From Coccinella septempunctata (taxonomy: Eukaryota > Arthropoda > Insecta > Coleoptera > Coccinellidae): DNA of 64,000 nucleotides. A program made the position numbers and the translations under genes. The notes under the pieces were generated by a model. That model had not been told where the DNA came from. It worked only from the letters and a program-made list of their open reading frames with translations, and ran no database searches. Positions 63,601 through 64,000 of the stretch are shown one piece after another (the stretch's first letter is position 1; each line of letters starts with the position of its first letter). The stretch lies in the NCBI RefSeq assembly GCF_907165205.1, contig NC_058192.1:33694001-33758000 (forward strand), in the 5' to 3' direction.

Positions 63601-64000
63601 GCACTATCGAACTGAAATTCAACATGTGCATCTCAATCCGAAAACTTTGTGCAGTTTCAAGATTTGGTTCGAATTGATCCAATAGTTCCTTAGGAATTGA
63701 AATGATATTTTGTCGAATCGACTTCTGAAATCTCCATTCCTATTAGAACTATCGATCTGAAATTCAACATGTGCATCTCATTTCGAAAACTATCTGCATT
63801 TCAAAATTTGGTTCGAATTGATCCAACAGTTTTCGAGGAATTGATATCACACTTTGCCGAATAGACCACTGAAATCTCAATTCCTATCCGAACTATCGAA
63901 CTGAAATTCAACATGTGCATCTCAATCCGAAAACTATGTGCAGTTTCAAGATTTGGTTCGAATTGATCCAATAGTTCCTTAGGAATTGAAATGATATCTT

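Larger units (their letters stand above)
56151..64000 (+). repeat. Forward satellite block 5, to window end
   Basis: About 54 forward monomers continuing in register across TE2. Variants include caaactttgcc, gttcctcaggaattg, ctgaagtatcg and cagcttttgagg, which mark internal duplications. The array is cut by the window edge at 64000. No gene is visible. Confidence 0.95.

Noticed and set aside
1..64000. A new defence, toxin or enzymatic gene system
   Set aside because: After removing satellite and the three transposable elements no unexplained stretch longer than a few hundred bases remains, and those are UTRs or the MITE interior.

Overview
The window is about 88% one tandem satellite. It has a 145-bp monomer, about 387 copies and roughly 56 kb in total. 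Three transposable elements interrupt it, and there is no ordinary host gene. The organism is almost certainly a eukaryote and most likely an arthropod, probably an insect. The reasons are a non-LTR retrotransposon with a PHD-finger ORF1 plus an endonuclease/reverse-transcriptase ORF2, a second CR1/Jockey-group element, a Tc1/mariner-type MITE, and a nucleosome-length satellite. The setting is probably constitutive heterochromatin, pericentromeric or centromeric; that last step is inference.

Layout. 'Forward' means the + strand reads ccactgaaatctcaattcc at the start of each monomer. Positions 1-3741 are forward satellite, opening with two copies of a 7-monomer (1,015 bp) unit. 3742-10344 is the same satellite inverted, containing a 16-monomer (2,320 bp) tandem duplication. 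10345-12558 is forward again. 12559-17069 is an apparently full-length, uninterrupted two-ORF non-LTR retrotransposon (TE1) with a (TAA)12 tail. 17074-20027 forward, 20028-24573 inverted and 24574 onward forward repeat the layout of the first 12.5 kb, including both inversion junctions, so a block of about 9-11 kb has been duplicated. From about 28.7 to 53 kb the array is organised in long higher-order units of 30, 31, 32 and 38 monomers, traceable by private mutations. A 514-bp Tc1/mariner-like MITE sits at 50534-51047. A 5'-truncated, frameshifted CR1/Jockey-group retrotransposon (TE2) lies on the minus strand at 53259-56145. From 56151 to the end is forward satellite with 13- and 11-monomer duplications.

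The monomer has two main forms. Type I carries agttccttaggaattgaaat. Type II carries agttttcgaggaattgatat. They mostly alternate (290-bp dimer), with occasional II-II neighbours. Each type II monomer contains an interrupted dyad (aattcgaaaact ... agttttcgaggaatt), and the first inversion junction falls exactly in one arm of it. TE1, TE2 and the MITE each have a recognisable target duplication, and intact equivalents of each target are visible elsewhere in the array, so all three inserted after the satellite had amplified.

The only protein-coding capacity supported is TE1 ORF1, TE1 ORF2 and the broken TE2 ORF2. The most interesting points are a canonical -1 frameshift heptamer immediately before the TE1 ORF1 stop, the inversion junctions, a palindrome centre that differs between the two block copies in a way that suggests hairpin-templated correction, and the nested higher-order repeats. 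I see no new enzymatic or defence system. All identifications come from reading the sequence; no database comparison was possible.
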